Positions 60,641 to 64,000 of a stretch of DNA of 64,000 nt are shown here, piece by piece; the first letter of the stretch is position 1; each line of letters opens with the position of its first letter. The stretch is from Phaseolus vulgaris (taxonomy: Eukaryota; Streptophyta; Magnoliopsida; Fabales; Fabaceae): NCBI RefSeq assembly GCF_000499845.2, contig NC_023754.2:18044111-18108110 (forward strand), read 5' to 3'. Below the pieces are notes generated by a model. That model worked only from the letters and a program-made list of their open reading frames with translations. It was not told where the DNA came from and did not search any database. The position numbers and the translations under genes were made by a program.

Positions 60641-63119
60641 AAAAGGGATTTAGCAAGCCATCATGGCTGCTGCATGATAAATTCTCCATGTGTGTCACAA
60701 GTAGTAGATTTTTGTACATAGCATAAGTAGCCTTGTACAAAACTCTACTTCTGATACAAGCGCTTGTAGAACTGTAGTTTTGTTTGTACAACTGCACTTT
60801 TACTCAGCATGCATGGTGTTACAACCATGCATCACTGTATTTTTGCCGTCATCTGAGTTTGTAAACTAGAGGGAGATAAACAAAAAACTGTGGTATGGAT
60901 ATCGATGTTAATAACTAGTCGTTTTGAAGGATAAACAATACACATTATTTTAGTAATCATTTAAAATATATTAATTTGTTTTTGTTATTAACATATTATT
61001 TATATTTATATTTCTCATTGTAACCACTTTTTTGATATATACATATAATAAGAGGTTTTTTTGTTATTTTATTGTTATCTTTAGACATTCTTGACATTTC
61101 TTTTGTCATTTCATTTTTTTTATATTTATTTTTATTTTTGAATTTTATTCTATAAAAATCAAACGTAACTTTCTTATCAAACTTTTCACTTATTAAACTT
61201 ATCACTTACAATATTAGTGTATCTCAAGCAAGTCCCTCACTCCTTTCTCTCAAATCCTTCTCTCTTGGAGATACGCTTTCATTCTCAATTTTCCTCTTTT
61301 ATGTTTTCTATAAATATGTACTCTCATTTTTTTTCTATTTTTTCTGGTTTTGTTCTAATTATTCCATCTTCTTTATGTGCATTGCGTTTTTGTATATAGG
61401 GTTTGAAATCGACTCACGACTATGACAATAATAGGAGAACTCAAAACTCACTGCATTGCAACACCGTAAGTGTGTATTTGGAAACATAAAATTCTAAAGC
61501 AAAAGGTGAAACCTCAAATTCCAGAATACACAAAAGGTGTTCGGAATGATGGAAAATCATTTATTTCTTTTCCTTTTTTTTACTAATCTTCAACTAATTT
61601 GTTTTTTTATTATTAATAGTTTGACATAAAATGCATATGTTGGATTAATCCAGAGGAAAATAGTTGTCGTCATCAAATGCATGAAGTTTGATCCCTTGGT
61701 TAAATTGAAACGAGTGACTCTTTGTCCAATGTGCTCTCTTCTCCAATTTCCCTCACTCTGTTTTCTCTACTCTCAAACGAGAAAGTTTCTCAATTTCTTT
61801 ATCATAAGACACTACACAATAAATCTAGCCACGTTTTTTTGTGTGTTTCAAATTCGTAACGATTTACATGTTTTTGTTTTGTTCTCGGGTTTTTTGAATG
61901 CAAAGTTATAGAAGTCATTAATCCATAGGGTAAAGAAGACAGACGAAGCACAAAGAGAAAGATGGAAACAAGATGTGCTTAATTATTATTTTTACTTATA
62001 TGGCTATTTTATGTAAAGAAAATAAGTGGTTATTGGAAGATGATGCAATGATATATTGGCTTGGATGTATCATTAATAGTGACATTAATATTTATTAAAA
62101 TAAATAAAAATATTAAGTTAGTGTTTAAACAACATTTTTAACCTAATTTTTATCACTAGAAACTAATTTATCAGTTTTGAAAGCTTTTATAATTATGGAA
62201 AATGTTTATTTTGAAACAATATTATATATTTTTTTACTTAGTATTGCTCACTTGTTTATTTGATTTTGTTAAAAAAATTAACTATATTAAATGTTGATTT
62301 TAAAAAGTTAAAAAAAAATAGTTACTTATTTATTTCTATCTGATCTCTAATTCAAATTATTTTCTTACTATAAATAACAACAATAATAATAACAATTTAT
62401 GTTTTTAAAATTTCACTTCAATTATGGTTGAAAGAGTGTTGTTAAAATTATTAGAGTAACTAAATAACACATAAAAAAATATTATAAAAATAATATCACA
62501 ATTCTATAATATTGAAAATTAAGATAAAACATAAATTTTAGAGGTTCTTAACATTTTAAATACATATAAACGTTTAAATAAAATTTTTGTGGAAATATAA
62601 TGTTCTAACGAAAAGCAAGGAACATATGCTTCTAACAAAAGTTGGGTTTTGTTTTGAGGGAAGGGCTAAAAGGTTCTTTCCTACAAAGGGGTATACCAAT
62701 CCTTTAGGACACATCCTATACTAACCCACCAACACAATGCTACCAAGTTCTACCTGGGAAGGGAAGCATCCACCTACAATTTTAAACATGTTTTTGCAAT
62801 TTTTTATTTTAAAAAAATTATATCAACATTTTTTTATTGTTTCTAATTTTACTTTTACTATAATGGATAAACTTTTCAAATTAGAAAATGAAATGAAATT
62901 TCGTATTTAGTCTTTTTCAAGTACATTTTTTTGCACTTCAAACATGCTTCTAGAATATTTTAGAATATTTAAGAGTGAGTTTAAACTCAATGAGAAAAAT
63001 AACGAGAGCAATTTCAATGATTTTTTCTAATTAAAAATATTACTTTAACATAGGACTCGGTTTTTTTAAAATAAAAAAATATTTTTGTTGAAATAAATTT
63101 TAAGTCATATTTGTTTTAG
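60641..63119. other. Intergenic, downstream of the PHD-GNAT gene
   Basis: About 60641-60900 is probably the 3' UTR. The rest is AT-rich with short unrelated ORFs (61217-61399, 61681-61911) that have no supported function. Confidence 0.55.
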
Positions 63120-63481
63120 GGCAAATTCTTCCTGCACCATATCAATTTTAACCTCCACCATATCAATTTTTTAAATTTCCAAAACTACACTTATTCCAAA
63201 TTAAAAAATTCAAAATAATAATTATAATTGAGAAATAAAAAAATATATTCTGAAAAAAAAATTCTAAACACAAAACAAAAACACATTCTGGATAAAAAAT
63301 TTGAGAATTCAAAAATATGTTCCGAAAATTGAAATCCAAAATATTTCAGATAAAAATTTCAAAAATAATTTTTTCCATTTTTATGTAAGGTTATTTTCGT
63401 CATTTAAGAGGGATATTTTTGTCATTTTCTAAAACGGATTGGGTGCATGCTTAAATTGATATGATGGAAGGAGAAATTGCC
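63120..63481. mobile_element. MULE-type miniature element (GGCAA family, copy 2), perfect 9-bp TSD
   Basis: Inverted ends GGCAAATTCTTCCTGCACC and GGCAATTTCTCCTTCCATC (reversed). It is flanked by a perfect 9-bp duplication TTGTTTTAG at 63111-63119 and 63482-63490, the size typical of Mutator-like transposition. 362 bp; the interior is closely similar to the copy at 47593-48054 but lacks its internal duplication. Confidence 0.92.
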
Positions 63482-63490
63482 TTGTTTTAG

Positions 63491-64000
63491 TAAAAGATAT
63501 TAACATACTCAAGTGAGAAGTATTTTTTTCTCCAAGCCCAATAAGATCGGACAACACAATATTTATATTAAAATAATAATTTTATTGACGAAAATTTTTT
63601 GTAAAAATTTGTAATTATTAAATTTTAAAAATATTTATGAATACAAAATCCAATTTCTTCCTTATTTATGTATCTTCTCTCCTTTTCTATCTCTCATAGT
63701 CTTAAAAAAAACTCTCACAAGAATTTGCTTTGGAATATTTTGGGTAATTTGAAATAACTTTTTCATTAAAGAGGTCACTCCAAAGTTATTCAAAAAATAC
63801 TTCTACTATCCTTCAAACAATTAAACTTTTAAATAAAATATATATTATTTTAATAATTAAAACAATAAATATTATTAAACTAAAAATGTAGAAACTTGTT
63901 ATTAAAATTTATTTCCTTACAACAAAATTGATAGTAGAACCACAAATTTTATTCTCCTCGTTCAACATCTTACGTAACAAGTTAGTGCTTTAGTTGAAAA
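63491..64000. other. Intergenic, no feature recognised
   Basis: AT-rich low-complexity sequence with no coding frame, RNA gene or element ends visible before the window ends. Confidence 0.6.

Overview
The window is nuclear DNA from a higher plant. It is very AT-rich, has GT-AG introns, genes separated by many kilobases, and abundant small transposon remnants. A legume of the soybean/bean group (Phaseoleae) is the best guess. This rests on the close fit of the FAD3 protein to soybean-type FAD3, CACTACAAGAAAA-ended CACTA miniature elements, and a TRIM-type LTR seen in bean-like genomes. It is an inference from memory, not a search result.

Six protein genes can be spliced by eye with continuous reading frames. 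(1) 3943-6148, minus: microsomal omega-3 fatty-acid desaturase FAD3, 8 exons, 380 aa. (2) 22024-27926, minus: U-box/ARM-repeat E3 ubiquitin ligase, 5 exons, 1038 aa. (3) 37143-40835, plus: jacalin-related lectin with three jacalin domains, 7 exons, 589 aa, whose start codon stands alone on the first coding exon. (4) 42732-44160, minus: an 87-aa precursor of a PSY-type tyrosine-sulfated peptide hormone. It is too small and too split to show as a long ORF. (5) 45483-45815, minus: PHF5A/Rds3 subunit of SF3b, with a 1.65-kb intron in its 5' UTR. (6) 52084-60640, plus: Agenet-PHD-GNAT chromatin regulator of the IDM1-like family, 11 exons, 1231 aa, with eleven tandem 12-aa repeats.

The space between genes is mostly mobile-element debris. 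At 352-2171 and about 31485-32500 lie two remnants of one LINE family with a shared 3' end. At 9618-10650 a third LINE, with a 13-bp target-site duplication and poly-A, sits inside a CACTA-type miniature element. Four more copies of that element occur between 13.2 and 19.8 kb. Between 31.4 and 34.1 kb is a nested complex containing an array of about 16 palindromic units, probably the subterminal region of a CACTA transposon. Two TRIM retroelements (34401-35280 and 41142 onward) carry or adjoin Mutator-like miniature elements. Five such elements share the terminal core TTCTTCCTGCACC; one has a perfect 9-bp target-site duplication.

The genes do not form a pathway. They cover lipid desaturation in the ER, ubiquitination, a lectin, a secreted peptide signal, pre-mRNA splicing and chromatin modification. 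The U-box gene and the PSY gene have W-box cores near their starts, which would fit stress or defence control. The most notable items are the hidden PSY gene with an unusual Cys/Trp-containing C-terminal tail, the palindromic arrays, the shared-terminus MITE group, the 12-aa minisatellite inside the PHD-GNAT gene, and an H-to-N change next to the second histidine box of FAD3.
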